Assembly: GCA_964035015.1 (NCBI GenBank)
Contig: OZ035997.1
Location: 29,011,567 to 29,075,566, forward strand
Reading direction: 5' to 3'
DNA from: Corallium rubrum
Taxonomy: Eukaryota > Cnidaria > Anthozoa > Scleralcyonacea > Coralliidae
Length of the DNA: 64,000 nt
In this document: one piece after another, positions 46,560 through 57,865 of the stretch
Numbering within the stretch: the stretch's first letter is position 1
Layout of the letters: each line of letters opens with the position of its first letter
Made by a program: the position numbers and the translations under genes
Notes under the pieces: model-generated
Database searches by the model: none
What the model saw: the letters and a program-made list of their open reading frames with translations, nothing else
Told to the model about the DNA's origin: nothing

Positions 46560-47050
46560 TAGAAAACACCACTCTTCTCAGCCTAATTGACCAAAGTTAC
46601 TGAGTATTTGCCAGCGAGTACGGATAAAGGGGGCGTATCTGGTCTGGCAATGATTATCCTACATTATTTACCAAACTGCGTATGCGGTGTCAACGATAAG
46701 GCTATGTCATGGTTTTCCTCTTATCTGACTAAGAGAGTTTCAAGTTGTGGTTGATGGCCAATTGTCCTCAAAGACCAAGATTACATCGGGAATCCCACAG
46801 GGATCGATAATGGTTCGCTCCTGTTCATTATCTATATGAATGATCTTCCATTGTCTCTTGCGACCTATACGCTGATGACGCAACACAATATGTCCCTGGA
46901 CGTTTTGTTGCAGAGATTGAGATTAAAGTGAATAGCCAGATACGTCTCATCATTCAGTGAGGTGAAAATAAATAGTATAGTTTTAAGTGAAAAAAAGACG
47001 AAGACGATGATGACTGTATCCTCGAGGAAATTAATTGAGTCCAGATCGGT
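46560..47050 (+). pseudogene. LINE reverse-transcriptase remnant, plus strand
   Basis: Shifting frames read GVNDKAMSWFSSYLTKRV, FQVVVDGQLSSKTKITS, GIPQG, LLFIIYMNDLPLSL and YADDATQYV (catalytic DD), then VNSIVLSEKKTKTMM. Typical non-LTR RT palm and thumb, badly frameshifted and truncated at both ends. Confidence 0.75.
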
Positions 47051-48330
47051 AACAGGACATATGCCACCCTTCAGAATGCCCCCGGGGCATCTATATAGTA
47101 CTAGGACCAGATGCTCCCCTAATGCAGTTCGGCGTGCTGGCTTTCGAACTTTCTCTTTCATTATTTTGACACCATAACTATCGCATAACGTGGAATAGTC
47201 TGATAGCCATATGCACTCAATAAGAGAGAATATCAGACGTCTGCGAAATTGGACTTCGCAAAAAATGGAGGCACACCATATAATTCGAAAACCAGCACGC
47301 GGAAGTGCATTAGAATTTGCCAAATTTCCAATTTATTAAATAGATGTTCAAGTTTCTTTTTTTGATTTCTGATTTGACTTGGTTTCAGGGTGTTCAGACA
47401 TATTTATTTTGACCCGTTGCTAGGGAAAACTTTGACCACAGAGCTTCTAGAGCTTTACAAATTTGATCCACATGCTAGAAATGCTAGATATTCTGCCCGT
47501 AGTATATATGAATGAAGTTTTTTCGTTTGATGACGTCATACACTGACGTCATTGAGATAAGAAAAAAACAACTAAAGAAGTTTCACTATAACCAGAATTG
47601 TTATGTGCAAAAAAGTACGCATGCGTTTCTCAATTGAGCAAATCTTAATGACTTCATGGCCGTTTTAATGAAATTTTAAGGGGTATTTTAAACAAAAAAT
47701 AGAATATCTTTGTCATTTTTGGTTTATTCACAAAATCCGTGTGTACGTTTTGGGAGACATGTTTTCCTTAGGTGTAAACGAAAGAAAAGTAACGATTTGA
47801 TAAACACTCGCGGAAATTATAGGAATATTGTGAGCTCATGTTCTTGCGACGCAATCTAGCCTGGAAGAATCGCGAGCCCTCATCCTGCCTCCTGCCTGAT
47901 CGGAGCTTGCCAGCTAAATTGCGAGTTCAGCCGTGGTTCCAAGCCAAGAATGCTCGAAAAGTAGTCTTGTTCTACATACAAAGTTAAAACTTGATGTCCA
48001 CCGTCTTTGGAATGTTTGATTTATGGTTCATCAGCTCTGCCAATTTCTAAATTCCGGCATTCAATTCAAATATTTCGACGTGACAACGTTCTTCGTTTAT
48101 TTTTCCATCTATCGCCGTCTGTGTACCGAAGTTCTTCAACTCTTCAAGTGTTTGTTTTTTTTTTTGATATTCTACAGCGAAGGAATAGTTTTCTTTTGTT
48201 TTGGTACTTTTTCTCACAAACTTGCTCGGCTTTTTCGTTTGTTTTTTTTGTTATCATTTTATACCTTTTTGCAGTATATAAGCATAGTGTACAAGTACAA
48301 AAATATGTGTTTGTGAAAGGATTTCTCCGA

Positions 48331-48368
48331 CCGGAAGTAATGTCCTTAGCAACCGGTTGCCTAGCAAC
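48331..48368 (+). promoter_or_regulatory. ETS and RFX X-box motif cluster
   Basis: CCGGAAGT (ETS consensus) is followed by GTTGCCTAGCAAC (48356-48368), an exact palindromic RFX X-box; AGCAACCGGTTGC overlaps it. No gene start is identified nearby, so function is unproven. Confidence 0.35.
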
Positions 48369-48434
48369 GAAATACGTCCGAACACCCTTAAGAAGTATGT
48401 TAAAGATTTCACAAGGGAGGCATCTGGTCCTGAA

Positions 48435-48469
48435 GGGGGGGGAAGGGAAGGGGGGGGGGGGGGGGGGGA
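48435..48469 (+). repeat. poly-G tract
   Basis: G8-AAGGGAA-G18-type run; G-quadruplex-capable. Confidence 0.9.
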
Positions 48470-48639
48470 GATCTGGTCCTAGTACCAGATGCCTTTGTTA
48501 CACCGGGATGATCTCGCTATTTGTGTTAATTATGGATCTGGCATGGAAACTGTTGCGAGTGAGCGGTTGTTAGGAGTCATTTCGATAGATCTCTGTCGTG
48601 AACGGTCCATATTGAAGAAATAAGCTTATTATCAGTCAA

Positions 48640-49220
48640 GAATATAAAACAAATTTTCATGTCTCTCCAACACTTTTGATGGAGCCGGGAAGACTCATAT
48701 AGGACGATAACAATCCACATTGGGTTTAAGTTGTAAAAGCTCATTCTTAATAAACGTCTCTGACACTTCCCGTATGTCGAATTCAGAGTCAGGTGTAAGT
48801 CTTACACTAATAAAGTTTTTTAGTTTTTCAAAAGTTGGCTTAACCAATGGTAATTTTAACCTACTTGTTATGCCAGAGAAGTAACTGCTGAAGGACTCTG
48901 CAATCCCTAAAGAGTCTTTAATTTCAACACCATCAATTTAATCATTCTCGAAGCGACAGAAGATTTATTACGTTTCATAATATCGTTAATAGATTTCCAC
49001 ATCTTTGATGTTTGACCTTTGCTTTGAATAGATGAGCGACAAAATTCTCGTTTTTTTCCTGTTCATTTGCCAAACTGGCTCATTACAAGCATTGCGATAA
49101 AGCTTCCATTCATCAGAAGCACGATATCTTAATAGCTTGCTGCAGAAGATAATCACGTTTCTTCATGGCAGACAGGATTTCCGGTTTCATCCACTAACAT
49201 GCACGTCTTTCTTTCATTGG
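48640..49220 (-). pseudogene. LINE linker/RT-start remnant
   Basis: Minus frames read REFCRSSIQSKGQTSKMWKS, INDIMKRNKSS, LKLPLVKPTFEKLKNFISVR, VSETFIKNELLQLKPN and DCYRPISVFPAPSKVLERH. These are the endonuclease-RT linker (KxWKSIND) and the RT entry motif (YRPISV). The rest of RT is lost. Confidence 0.7.
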
Positions 49221-49347
49221 TGCATGTGCAGAAATCACTTCATTAAAAAGCTGTTCAAAAGTGTTCAGCCTCAAGTTGTTGCCAGGAGGCATGACTTAGA
49301 GCTTCAACAAACTTGTTGGTATCAAAATTTTTAAAGCAGCGATATTT

Positions 49348-49690
49348 AGACCCCGTTTTCACGATGCCGGTACAATTGGAAAACGGAACAAAATCATGCC
49401 GTTTAGGCCTTGCGTTTACACGATACCGGCACAAAAATAACATGAAAACGGCACAAAATGAGGACGGGTTCCTTGACGGCATGAAATGAAAACGCAACAC
49501 TAACCAGTATCGTGTAAACGCCCGTGCCGTAACAGTTTGATGACGGTAATCACGATATATACGTCCACAGTATTCTTGTCAGCAGCATTCAAAAAGTCTT
49601 CTCAATTCTCATTGGAAAAGAATAGTCACATGCTAATCCGTCATTATATTATACCGGCTTTACACACCGGCATGATTTTGTCCCGGATCT
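49348..49690. mobile_element. hAT-like MITE, second copy of the GACCCCGTT-CACGATGCCGG family
   Basis: GACCCCGTTTTCACGATGCC at the left; right end eroded (ACACACCGGCATGATTTTGT). Internal GTATCGTGTAAACGCCCGTG is shared with 21896-22314 in inverted order. Confidence 0.6.
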
Positions 49691-49980
49691 TAATCGTGAC
49701 GTGGCCCCCCGCCCTAAAAGACCGGAAAGTGATCTGAGATGCCAATTTGAGAAAGTTTTATCTGGAGAATATTACCCTTGGTTGAACACCAAATATGATC
49801 CAAGCATGTGTTGCTCGAAGGTCTGCTTATAACATCGACGAGCTGAAACATATGATTCCTCGGGGAGAGGAGAGCCAATAGATACAGACTACGTCACAAC
49901 TACATTTAACGTTATTTTCTTAAGATTTTTATTAATCTCAACCAAAAATCTAATGATAACCCTACCCCCAACCCTAACCT

Positions 49981-50790
49981 TAAAGTGGCACCACGATGAA
50001 AAAATCGGTAGTCTTTTTCTGGTCTTATCAAAAAGTACATTTCAAATGAGGATGAACGGCGTTAGTTTGTCAATATCTCATCTCGTTCAAGAGATATTCA
50101 CGTTTTGGAAATATGCAAATTATATGGCTGATGACGTCATTTACTCCAAACGAGCGAAACGAAAATCGTAAAATAAGGAATATCTCTAGAAATAAACAAC
50201 AGAACGTGCTTAAACTTTGTATGCTTATAGTATCCAATAAAATACACTTCTCTGTGGAACCTTTGTGATTGCGCCATGGTAAGCGCATGCTCTCAGACTA
50301 CTCTAAATCTTAAAAAGGGAATTATCATTTTAGCCTCATTGTTTAAAAATAGACAGATTTAAACGTTTGAATTACAATGCCTACATAAGTTCTAATCATC
50401 ACTTTTATTCCCTAGAGTAAATGCTTCTTGATCGCTGATAAATAAGCAAATTTAATTTTTTCATTGGAGGAGGCCAGGCACCAGCAGTTTCCGTGAAAAC
50501 AACTAATGTTCCACAGTGAAGTGTATTTTATTTAATACTATAAGCATACAAAGTTTAAGCACGTTCTATTGTTTATTTCTAGAGATATTCCTAATTTTAC
50601 GATTTTCATTTCGCTCGTTTGGTATAAATGACGTCATCAGTCATCTAATTTGTATATTTCAAAAGCGTGAATATCTCTTGAACGAGATGAGATATTGTCA
50701 AACCACAAACGCCGTTTATCCTCATTTTAAATGTACTTTATGATAAGATAAAAAAAAGACTGACGATTTTTTCATCGTAGTGCCACTTTA
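49981..50790. mobile_element. foldback element, 810 bp with ~280-bp arms
   Basis: Left arm 49981-50260 starts TAAAGTGGCACCACGATGAA. Right arm 50509-50790 ends TTCATCGTAGTGCCACTTTA. Inner ends CACTTCTCTGTGGAAC and GTTCCACAGTGAAGTG. Centre 248 bp; no ORF. Confidence 0.88.
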
Positions 50791-52195
50791 TTCGAACTTT
50801 AAAGAAGACAAATGTCCACTCTTAATAAGCGTAAAAAATATTGAGAAATCCTGTGTCTTCTACCCGAGGAAGCAACCAAACATAGAGATCCTATTTAAAC
50901 CTTGAATAAGTTGAATACTTTAATAGGCAACTAGATCCCAAGGATAGTGCAAAGTTTCTAGTCAAAGGTAATAACAATTTTTGCCACATGCACGGACAGA
51001 GCTGCCAGTTCCACAACCTGCCAGCCCATTTTCTTGAGCAAAGCCCAAGTTAATTTAATACAAGCCTAAACTCAGACAAACAACCCCAAATGCCCCAAAT
51101 TACGATCGTGTGATGATTATGTTGCTAGCTTCACGTCATTTGGCCTTGCGAATCGTCTGCCCAATCACGCGCTAAGTTCAAGCAGGTCAAATTACACGTA
51201 GAACCTCGTGTAGAAGTTGAACATTCATGTTTATGGCCAGGGTTCTTCGTACAGTGGTTTATTGAACGCCAAATCAAAATGCGAAGACAGCCTACAATCT
51301 CCAGAATTTGTTACTGAGTTGACGTGCAAAACTGCTCGAGCGCCATTCGTGTAAAATATAACAGACACGAACCAACAACACTCTACAAACCGACTTTACA
51401 ACATCGTCATTCGTCAACATGCCAGACCATATTAAAGTTAAATATAAAGTTTTTAATATTTATTCGCACCTTCCGCTAGGCAGACAATAAATCCTTTCGT
51501 CCCGACCATATTTAATTAACCATGCAGCTAAGCCTAGAAAGTCGTTGTTTCGAGAAGAAAATTGATCACTCCTTTACGTTTCTCTGCCATTGCTGTATTC
51601 GCCAGTCGTGAACAAAACCAAGCGTGCGCAGTGCTATTATAATATATTCCGGGGGGAAACTTCTTTCATTCTTGGTATATTAAGATATCCACATCTTTCA
51701 AGAAATATCCATAGATAAGGTACAAACCTGTCTGTTATCGCTCTTTAGGGCTTACGAGCTTTAAGCAACATAAATATTTGTCATCTTTGAAAGACTGATA
51801 CTAGTGTTTCACATTTTCACTGGTTTTAGCCTTTCAACTACGACAAGTAGGTATGTCGTTAAACCTGGTAAGTTTACCCCCCGGAAAGTTTACACTATGT
51901 ATTTATGTATCTATGTATGTATCGTGTGAATTTTCGCCACTCATCACAATACTGCAAAGTTTCTGTGAAACTTTGCACTAAAAACCGAATTGCAGCTCAC
52001 AGAGCTGAATTGCTCAGTTTACAAATTTCAAAATGACTACTCTAAAGTTTAAGTATGTGTACAGATTAAAGCTAGGAAGAAATTCAAGTGTCATTAAAAA
52101 GGACTACACTACTTGGGATAAAACTATTTTTAAAACGAGAAGTGCGTAGTTTTGAAAGTTCGTAAAATTGTCATTACTTCGGAAATTGTTATTAC
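50791..52195. other. no gene recognised
   Basis: A (TATG)-rich patch at ~51897-51921 may be the 3' tail of LINE-B (minus strand). Otherwise no motif. Confidence 0.4.
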
Positions 52196-52199
52196 GTTT

Positions 52200-52490
52200 C
52201 TCAAGAAGATCGTGTAGTTTATGATTAATTTATTAAAATGTAATCTACACAAGTTATCCCGTCTTTGTGAGAGAGTTGGAAAATGGGTGATTTCCAAGGT
52301 CTGTCTTTTTGATAGTTGGGATAAATTATTCTTAAGGCTCTTCTTTGGATACGTTCGACTTCTTCAGAAAGATATTGTAAAATGCCGACGTTTCAAGTTT
52401 GACAGCTGTATCCAAGCACAGATCTTATGCAAGTGGTGTAAACAGATGAGAGTGAAGTATGGCCAACTTCAGACCGTTTAAGTAAACGCA
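52200..52490 (-). pseudogene. LINE-B RT C-terminal region
   Basis: Minus frames read FLYFLRLLKRSEVGHTSL, YTTCIRSVLGYSCQ, EEVERIQRRALRIIYPNYQK and LSQRRDNLCR, the conserved thumb and tail of CR1-like LINEs. Likely the far end of LINE-B (54600-56710), cut off by LINE-A and missing the RT core. Confidence 0.7.
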
Positions 52491-52532
52491 GAAAATAGAG
52501 GCGCTTTGAGGCTTTAGTCAGAATATGGGATA

Positions 52533-54590
52533 TGTGAATGAATGAATGAATGATTTATTAAAAACTAACACTTTGTAAATTCATGAGAATTTAAAAAACG
52601 TGATATTACAATGAGTGGGAAGTTAAGCAGGGTAAGGATAAATTAAATCAAATCACTATTATGTACAAGTTATAAAATATAATACAAAATAAAAGCTAAG
52701 GTAAATCCCAATTGCTAACGCATTTAGGGATAAAACTGTTTTTGTAACGTTCAGTTCTACATTTATGTAGTGGGTGAGTGCGTGGGTTTCTCAGACGGTA
52801 CTTGTGGGATGAAGTATTAGGAAGGAGTTTTCTCAACTTGTTATTTGGGTGTTGATGAATGTTCGTATAAAGTGACAAACACTGATTTTCTCTTCGCTGT
52901 AACAATGTAGGAAGGCTAGCGTTCTCCAGTGAGGTAGCATATGAGAACTGGGGAAAAGCGATCTTTAGTGCACGTTTTTGTATGTGTTCAATTTGGTCAG
53001 AGAGAGATTGTGGAAGAGAGAAGTGCCATACGGATGAAGCATATTCCAAGACTGGGCGAATGAATGCACAAAACACAGTTATCAAATCTTTGGCTGGAAC
53101 ACCAGACCGTTTGAGAACTCTCAGAGCGTAAAGACGTTTGCTTGCTTTGGTACATATGTAATTCACATGGGCGTTCCAGGTAAGGTTTGATGAAATAACC
53201 ACTCCCAAGAGTTTAAAATCTTGTACAATCTCAATATTGCAGTTGGAGGAAGAAAGGGTGTCGAATGCCAGCGGGTCTTTAAGGAATGATATCCGCATCT
53301 CTTTAGTTTTAGAAACATTCAGGCGCATATTGTTGAGGTCAGTCCAGTCATTAATAGAATTAATGTTAGTTTGGAGTGTTGAATTAGGAGAAGATCTTGA
53401 AACGATTTCATAAACAGTGCAATCGTCAACATATTTATATAATGGAAGGTTAGTTTGCAAGTCGTTTATCATCACAAGAAAGAAGAGGGGACCAAGTTTT
53501 GTACCTTGTGGGACGCCAGCATTGATTGATCGCCAAGATGATTCATTCTGGCCAAGTTTAACACGTAAATATCGGCCATGTAGAAAGTCAGCACACCAAT
53601 TCAACAGAATAGGAGGAGTGTTAAGTATTTGTAATTTATGGAGTAAAATATTATGGTCAATACGATCGAAGGCTTTGGAAAAATCAATCATACAGCATCT
53701 GATAGTTGAGCCAGGGTTTCCCAGTGCTGCCAACCAGTGGTGGATCAGATGGATAAGAGCGTGTGTAGTAGAGCAATTCTTGATATTTCCAAACTGAAGA
53801 GGGTCGATTGATGATTTAATGTGTTCAAAAAGCCATCGAAAGACAAAACTCTCTAGTAGCTTGCTGAGCACAGGTGTGAGAGAGATAGGTCTGAGATCAC
53901 TATCAACAGATTTAGGGTTTGATATCTTCGGTAGAGGGAGAACATCAGCAGATTTCCAGAGTGTTGGGACGCGGCTTTGTGCAATGCTAGCATTAAAGAT
54001 GGAGCATATAGGACCAGCGAGCACTGGTGCAGATGACTTCAATACCCAGTTAGGAATGTCATCAGGACCAGTGGCTTTCTGAAGACTAATCTTTTTCAGT
54101 TCAATTTCAACTTGTTGGGGTGATATTATATATTCGTCAGGAACAGAAGTGATGGGAAGCTTGCTGAATTGAAGTGGAGGTAAGCTGTTTGAGACATTGC
54201 AAAAGGATTCTGCAATCAGTTCAGTAAGTTCGGGACCTCTTATGAACTGACCATCGTGGAAGATGCTTGAGAGAGGTTCTGGTTTAGATAGGCCAGAGAT
54301 AGACTTTATGTTGTTCCACCATTTTTTCGGGTTTGTTTCGTGGGTATTAAGAATTTTTTTTTCATAAAAGGACTTACGGGCAGACTTGCATAATTTTCTG
54401 ACTTTATTACGATAGAAGTTGTACTTGAGAGTGTTACAAGTTGACCAAGCTTTTTGCCTTTTAGAGATAAAATTCTTGATATCTGCAGTAATCCAGGGTT
54501 TATCTTTAGGATGGGTTTTTATTGTGCGCACAGGAAGATGAGTATCAATAACAGAGGATGTCATGTTTGAAAAAAGAGCGAATTGATTCT
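52533..54590 (-). mobile_element. LINE-A, 5'-truncated CR1-like non-LTR retrotransposon
   Basis: 3' end at 52533 with an (ATTC)n-type tail (CATTCATTCATTCATTC in element sense), as in CR1/L2-like LINEs. 5' truncation at ~54590 lies inside the linker before RT. It sits within LINE-B sequence on the same strand. Confidence 0.8.
52696..54564 (-). CDS. LINE-A reverse transcriptase ORF, intact for 622 aa
   Basis: An uninterrupted frame runs from MTSSVIDTHLP to the stop at 52696. Landmarks: HPKDKPWITADIKNFI and NPKKWWNNIKSISG (linker), DDIPNWVLK (~190), LRPISLTPVLSKLLESFV, MIDFSKAFDRIDHNILLHKL (motif A), AGVPQGTKLGPLFFLVMIND (motif B), YVDDCTVYE (catalytic, ~53425), LLGVVISSNLTW and FIRPVLEYASSVWH. 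The Met is internal, because the true protein would have an endonuclease domain upstream, removed by 5' truncation. RT would prime from a nick at the target. Absence of stops suggests recent insertion. Confidence 0.85.
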   Translation of the reverse strand: MTSSVIDTHLPVRTIKTHPKDKPWITADIKNFISKRQKAWSTCNTLKYNFYRNKVRKLCKSARKSFYEKKILNTHETNPKKWWNNIKSISGLSKPEPLSSIFHDGQFIRGPELTELIAESFCNVSNSLPPLQFSKLPITSVPDEYIISPQQVEIELKKISLQKATGPDDIPNWVLKSSAPVLAGPICSIFNASIAQSRVPTLWKSADVLPLPKISNPKSVDSDLRPISLTPVLSKLLESFVFRWLFEHIKSSIDPLQFGNIKNCSTTHALIHLIHHWLAALGNPGSTIRCCMIDFSKAFDRIDHNILLHKLQILNTPPILLNWCADFLHGRYLRVKLGQNESSWRSINAGVPQGTKLGPLFFLVMINDLQTNLPLYKYVDDCTVYEIVSRSSPNSTLQTNINSINDWTDLNNMRLNVSKTKEMRISFLKDPLAFDTLSSSNCNIEIVQDFKLLGVVISSNLTWNAHVNYICTKASKRLYALRVLKRSGVPAKDLITVFCAFIRPVLEYASSVWHFSLPQSLSDQIEHIQKRALKIAFPQFSYATSLENASLPTLLQRRENQCLSLYTNIHQHPNNKLRKLLPNTSSHKYRLRNPRTHPLHKCRTERYKNSFIPKCVSNWDLP

Positions 54591-54599
54591 AGCGAAGGC

Positions 54600-55743
54600 C
54601 CTTCGTCAGAGAGAAACGTATATTTTAACACGCTGCTTCCTTCCAGATAGGAAATCCACTACCCAATTGATTAGCGACTTGTTAGGGTCTAATTTTTGAT
54701 ATCAAAATTTCGTAGTTGATTCTGTCGAAAGCTTTACTGAAACCTAGCAGGAATAGGCGTACAGCGGAGTTTTTCCGGAGTAAGAGCGGAGCATGCTAAA
54801 CAGTGGGTCAACGGTGGAGAAACCAGAAACAAACTGTTTGGGGTCGAGCTTCTAGTATATGCAATCAAGAATCCAATCAGCGTGAAAAGATTCCAAAATT
54901 TTCGACAAAGTTGGGGTAAGGGATATTGGACGAAGGTCTTGATTAATGTCTTGGAGAATGTCGGTATAAAAATTACGTCAGCTTCTTTCCATTGAAAGGG
55001 CACTTGCGCTTGATTAACAGATGCATTAAAGATGGATGCTACAGGTGCTGCAAGTAGAAGTCAATTTGGTATAGAATCTGGGCCAAGCGCCTTTGAAAAT
55101 TTGACTGCTTCTAACTAAGCAGCGTTCGACGCCTTGTATAGGAATGTGATACTCGGAAAATGCTTCAACAGACATCAAGTTTTGTCGAAGTCGGAAAGGG
55201 GTGGCATGGACTTCTTTAGAGCTACAAATTCTTCGTTAATTGCATTTGCCAGCGAAACACCCTCTAATACAGTGTTTCCCACAACGACAGAGTGGACATG
55301 TTTGTCTGGGGTGTAGCCAGCTAGATTTTTTACGGCTTTCCACCATTTTCTAGGGTTGGCAGTTTTGAGATTGTTTACTTGAGCCTTAAAGTAGATGGAT
55401 TTTACTTGTTTTACCGCACGGTTTACATCGCTCCTAAGTTGTTTGTACTGGCTAGTGTTTCCTTCTGGAAGAGCTTTTTGTCTGTCGAAAACAAGATTCT
55501 TCAGTTCCGGCGTACATGTAATCCACGGTTTATCCCTACAGTGGATCTTCACTGTTTTTTTTTGGGTGAAAATATATTAAGACCCAAGAGTAAAAGGTCA
55601 TACAACAGATCACACTGGTTTTGACAAGAGGTAAACAATAAAGGTAGTTCCAATTCAATGAATTAATGAAATTTCCAAGAGACGTCATAGCTGACGTTAT
55701 GAATCTACGTACAGACTTTTCGGTCAACTTGTTTGGACGGTGA
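54600..55743 (-). pseudogene. LINE-B linker and RT first half
   Basis: Minus frames: IHCRDKPWITCTPELKNLVF, NPRKWWKAVKNLAGYTPDKH, FNASVNQ-type context, PFQWKEADVIFIP, then LYAYSC..FSKAFDRINYEILISKI. It is broken by frameshifts and ends at the LINE-A junction. Motif-A sequence is present; the catalytic DD is missing. Confidence 0.75.
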
Positions 55744-55751
55744 GCCTGACG

Positions 55752-56102
55752 CAGGGACGTAGCCAGGGGGGGAGCCGTGGGAGCCTTTTGATATAAAACA
55801 ACAGACATGTAACTACAAAACTGATGCAATATGCCATTGTGTCAGGAAATAAACTCTAAACAGTGTATTCAATCTACTGAGTGTATGCATTTTGAGTATC
55901 TATGTGACGTTTGCGTGTTTTGAGTATTTTATATGACGTTTTTTAGCCTTTAGAAACTGTAAAGTCTTCCTCCAAAAGCCAGGAAATGGCATTTCAGCGA
56001 CTCTCGATTTCAAAATTTCACGGGGGAGCATGCCCCCGGACCCCCCTAAAAATTTATTTTGATTTCGGCTCCCCCCCTTTCAAAATCCTGGCTACGTCCC
56101 TG
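55752..56102. mobile_element. hAT-type MITE, 351 bp, with perfect 8-bp TSD
   Basis: Same family and same length as 40291-40641, opposite orientation. CAGGGACGTAGCCAG to CTGGCTACGTCCCTG. GCCTGACG at 55744-55751 and again at 56103-56110. Removing it and one TSD rejoins LINE-B (CTPARQA to HRPNKL), proving insertion into LINE-B. Confidence 0.94.
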
Positions 56103-56110
56103 GCCTGACG

Positions 56111-56710
56111 AGCAGGAGTACAAAGGACTGACTGATGATCTGACCGGTCAATGGCTGGAAGTACGACAGGAACATCAGATCTAAAATTGCTGAGGTCAAT
56201 AGCTGAAATAAGATATTGTTGTCCCGCAATATAGTTCTGCAAGATATGTTGAATTGTCCGCTCTTGAGGTGGGTGGTAAATGAGTGCAGCGATAGTACAA
56301 GACGATTCGCGGGGGAGATGGTGGGGGCGAAGTTTAAGCCACAGACATTCAATTTCAGGATTACTCAATTTTGAGAGGAGGGAAAAATGCACAGACTTGA
56401 TAAATAAACACACTTCCATCACGCTTGTCGCCTCCACGGTCTTTTTGTGGGCCACGGTCTTTTTGTGGGCCGTCAGGAATTTTAAAAGTCAGCCAGGTTT
56501 CAGTTATTGCGATGCCGTCCACGCAGTTTAGTTGGGCGCCCATTTCTAAGCGGTAATTATTTTGAATAATTGCTACGGAAGGAAGTATATTCAAATTATT
56601 TTGGTTATGGTTGTTTCGTAAACGACATGAAGATGAGAGAATGGATATCAGGTTGTATATAGGCACAGCTGGATTTCCTTCGAGGAATTCTACGTTCCTG
56701 ATTTCTTAGC
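56111..56710 (-). pseudogene. LINE-B APE-type endonuclease remnant
   Basis: Minus frames: IAITETWL, KDRGGDKRDG, YIKSVH, KLSNPEIECLWLKLRPHHLP, ALIYHPP and DRSDHQSVL. ITETWL, the Y-x-P loop and S-D-H are the catalytic-fold landmarks of LINE endonucleases. Several frameshifts. Confidence 0.75.
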
Positions 56711-57260
56711 GGCACCACTTCAATCGGTAAATAGTTTGTGATTCAAGACTGAAGGTTCGTGAATGTTTATGTTAAAATCACCAAGGGTATAGAATTCCTT
56801 CTCCTCAGGAAAACCTTGAGAGAGATTATCCGCCAGCTTAGTGTCAGTCATAACATCCGAATTAGCTAGATGATAAACACCGCCACAAGAATTGATGGTA
56901 CCGAAAAAGATGGCGGCAGTGCATTTAACCACAATGCTTTGCGACCTCAAATCAGCTCAAATGACAACGCTAAACATTGTTTATCATGTTAAGATGGATT
57001 AAGTACGCAAAAATTTCATAGCCAAAATTTCATCATCATTCTCCAAATCAACTCTCCTATGAATAACTACTCCATGCTGGACATACGCTATAATTCCACC
57101 CCCACGCTTGCCGAACTGATCTTTGCGAAACGACATAAAACCAGAAAGTTCCAATTCCCCATTCGTATACGCATCATCTAAAGAAGTTTCAATGGTGAAG
57201 AAAACATCCAAGCCAAACTGCCGCTCAAAACCACCAAATTATTGAAATAGAGAGTCTTCT
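56711..57260 (-). pseudogene. LINE-C endonuclease remnant (different family)
   Basis: DVFFTIETSLDDAYTNGELE, LSGFMSFRKDQFGKRGGGII and AYVQHGVVIHRRVDLEND come first, then YHLANSDVMTD and TLGDFNI (the G-D-F-N catalytic motif). Related to, but not the same as, LINE-B. Frameshifted; no RT follows. Confidence 0.7.
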
Positions 57261-57865
57261 ATTAGCGAAGGGACTTCAGTGACTACAAAGAGTTCATCAT
57301 CAAAATCAAATACAAAACCAAAGTGGCAATGACGAGCCATAGAGTCGGTAAATAAAACAAGGGTGTTCATAGTATGCAAGTAAACTCAAATTTAGGAATA
57401 TGATCTCGTGTAGTTTGGTGTAAGCCAAGACACGATAATTGACAAAGAGAGAAGCAAATAAAGCATTGAATAGTTTTCTGTTTGCATGTTGATGATTCCG
57501 GGGTGGCAAAGCATTGATCTTCTAAAAAGTACAGTTTTCTAAGGTCCTGGGTTAGGATGGATATTCCCAAGAAGAAGGATTCTTTCCAACTAGAAAATCG
57601 CGTTGACGCCGTGTGATTGTTTGCCAACCAAATACGCGAACTGCAGAATGATCGATTTAATCGAGCAGATATAGAATACTTAAAGTAAACACCTTCGCCG
57701 AACCACGACGGCATGAACCAGAAAAACACTCCACCAAAATATTAGATTTATTTGGAGTATAGAAACTATTTTAGATCTCTCAAAAGGCTTTAAAGCCCGC
57801 AAACCGATCTCAACATATACATGAGCTCCAAACTAACACGTCCGCCATGCTAAATAAATCTAAAT
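57261..57865 (-). other. possible 5' region of LINE-C, unassigned
   Basis: A minus frame (57729-57367) starts MFFWFMPSWFGEGVYF and contains LPNRSFCSSRIW-like text, no known domain. Could be LINE 5' sequence or chance. Confidence 0.25.

Larger units (their letters stand above)
47051..48640. other. no gene recognised
   Basis: A plus ORF (48007-48573) shows no motif and runs through a poly-G tract. GGACCAGATGC-type palindromic bits recur at ~47100 and 48425-48500. See the X-box/ETS site below. Confidence 0.4.

Noticed and set aside
48007-48573. 188-aa ORF
   Set aside because: No motif, low-complexity T-rich start, crosses a poly-G run; likely chance.
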